The notes under the pieces were generated by a model. That model was not told where the DNA came from, searched no databases, and worked only from the letters and a program-made list of their open reading frames with translations. From positions 1 to 64,000 of the forward strand of contig CAVOWP010000019.1 of NCBI GenBank assembly GCA_963700185.1: 64,000 nucleotides of DNA, written 5' to 3'. This document shows positions 63,109 to 64,000 of this stretch, one piece after another. The position numbers and the translations under genes are program-made. The DNA is from AP-15 sp963700185. Its GTDB lineage: Bacteria > Pseudomonadota > Alphaproteobacteria > ATCC43930 > CGMCC-115725. How positions within the stretch are numbered: position 1 is the stretch's first letter; each line of letters opens with the position of its first letter.

Positions 63109-64000
63109 CTAGGGCCGTTCGCCTTCGCGCGCGGCGAGCGGATCCTGGGTCGGTATTGAAATAGCGCCGCCGCGGTCGGAGCTGACAATCGGCGACGCGG
63201 CTTTGCGCCCGAACGCTTCGACCAAGGGGATGTCGGTATCGGCGACGGGCGGCATGCGTGGTTTGCGCGCCAGTGCAGCCTCCATGTAGGGAGCCAGCTC
63301 ACGGTGTTTTTGTGCAGCCCGAGCCTGCTCGCGCTCTTTGAACTCGGGCATCACTTGCGACGCGAAGGTTTCGAGCGACTCACAGATGTGCTCGTGCCTA
63401 TTGGCGCCGCTCTGCTGGACGAACATGACCTGGTCGATGCCGGCCTTTTCGTACCGGCTCAAATGCTCGCGCAATTGCGCGGGGGTGCCGATGCCGCCGC
63501 GCCCGGCATTTTCCGGCAACTGGTCCTTGACCTGCAGAAAGCGCTGCCAGAGGTCGGCGCGTCCCGGCCTGTGCTCGCCGAAGACCGCGTAATAGCCGAG
63601 CGAATAGCCAAAAAACCGGAAGCCGTCGAGGCCACGGCGGACCGCTTCGCCCTCGTCCGAGTGACAGGACATGCCGGTAACGATCGCGAGGTTCGGATTG
63701 ACACTGTGGCCGATCGGCACGCATTCGGCCGATTTGATAATGCCGTAATATTCCTCGACCCACCTCGCGGCCTGCTCGGGTTCGAGAAACGCAAAGGCCA
63801 ACGCGCCGAGCCCCGCCCTTGCGGCGCGGTGGATCGTCTCGCGCCGTGAGCACGCCACCCACGTCGGCGGGTGGGGCTTCTGTACCGGTTTCGGCACCAG
63901 GTTGCGGCATGGCATGTCGAACCAGCGTCCCTGAAACCCCGGATAGGGCCGCATCGCGAGCATGTTGGCGGCCTGCTCGGTCGCCTCCTGCCACATCGCC
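63109..64000 (-). CDS. LLM-class flavin-dependent oxidoreductase (5' end outside window)
   Basis: A luciferase-like monooxygenase C-terminal portion. LVPKPVQKPHPPTWVACSRR is the family's 'P.P.w.a' segment. It continues ARAGLGALAFAFLEPEQAAR, GTPAQLREHLSRYEKAGIDQ and VMFVQQSGANRHEHICESLE. The frame is open past 64000, so the N-terminal flavin-binding part is not seen and the first visible Met (63996) is not the start. Long C-terminal region AALARKPRMPPVADTDIPLV is typical of the subgroup with bacterial alkane/amide substrates; the actual substrate is unknown. Confidence 0.85.
   Translation of the reverse strand, partial: AMWQEATEQAANMLAMRPYPGFQGRWFDMPCRNLVPKPVQKPHPPTWVACSRRETIHRAARAGLGALAFAFLEPEQAARWVEEYYGIIKSAECVPIGHSVNPNLAIVTGMSCHSDEGEAVRRGLDGFRFFGYSLGYYAVFGEHRPGRADLWQRFLQVKDQLPENAGRGGIGTPAQLREHLSRYEKAGIDQVMFVQQSGANRHEHICESLETFASQVMPEFKEREQARAAQKHRELAPYMEAALARKPRMPPVADTDIPLVEAFGRKAASPIVSSDRGGAISIPTQDPLAAREGERP

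Noticed and set aside
1..64000. CRISPR arrays, tRNA and rRNA genes
   Set aside because: No regularly spaced direct repeats and no tRNA or rRNA sequence were recognised by eye; a covariance-model scan would be decisive.

Overview
The window looks like chromosomal DNA of a GC-rich alphaproteobacterium. Supporting signs are a hydrophobic amino-acid (Liv) ABC transporter next to glutaryl-CoA dehydrogenase, hopanoid-type presqualene diphosphate synthase, family III CoA-transferase, a DUF1127 protein, an exosortase A (XrtA)/PEP-CTERM exopolysaccharide system, and dispersed palindromic repeats that encode a 'VAPAKAGVQ'-like peptide where they enter genes. Order-level placement (Rhodospirillales-like or Hyphomicrobiales-like) is a guess. 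I see no rRNA, tRNA, CRISPR array or prophage.

Layout. 1-5448 (minus): livH-livM-livG-livF, with an IS1182-type insertion sequence between livG and livF. 5567-9489 (plus): gcdH, then 1.7 kb of unrecognised, apparently frameshifted ORFs, then a decayed copy of the gcdH 3' end, then an ArsC-like reductase. 9496-10302 (minus): a uronate dehydrogenase-like enzyme. 10886-20537 (plus): the compact XrtA exopolysaccharide operon (export lipoprotein, chain-length determinant, tyrosine autokinase, outer-membrane protein, AAA ATPase, polysaccharide deacetylase, FemAB-like protein, exosortase fused to EpsI). 20554-35788: mixed metabolism and transport (acyl-CoA synthetase, methyltransferase, YciI/DGPF protein, oligoendopeptidase F, D-aminoacylase-type amidohydrolase, ABC exporter, glycosyltransferase, PRC-barrel protein, decayed MFS transporter, and an aberrant ABC protein). 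36039-37595: a DegP/Do protease. 38048-46569: the second XrtA/PEP-CTERM block, with an undecaprenyl-phosphate sugar transferase followed tightly by PrsK-PrsR-PrsT. 46579-64000: glnS, dienelactone hydrolase, a composite GH18 chitinase/propeller/HNH-like gene, a TolB-like/TPR protein, DUF1127, hpnD, CoA-transferase, phosphoesterase, SDR, class IV aminotransferase, phospholipase C-like protein, GYD protein and a partial LLM flavin oxidoreductase.

How the genes work together. The two XrtA blocks form one system. The sugar transferase would start the lipid-linked glycan. The export lipoprotein, chain-length protein, kinase and outer-membrane protein would polymerise and export it. The deacetylase and FemAB-like protein would modify it. 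XrtA/EpsI would process PEP-CTERM proteins, none of which is encoded here. PrsK/PrsR (a sigma-54 activator) would control expression. Weak -24/-12-like elements lie before both blocks.

The most unusual items are three. The first is the composite GH18 gene at 50724-53490, which ends in an HNH-toxin-like module and carries an in-frame stop. The second is the ABC protein at 33043-35788, whose nucleotide-binding domain is degenerate and contains three copies of the segment that normally follows the Q-loop. The third is a 272-residue tandem duplication inside PrsT. Many genes carry frameshifts or stops (about 7-8.8, 31.8-33.0, 34.4, 47.0, 51.5, 53.2, 54.3 and 60.3 kb). I cannot tell true decay from consensus indel errors in the sequence.
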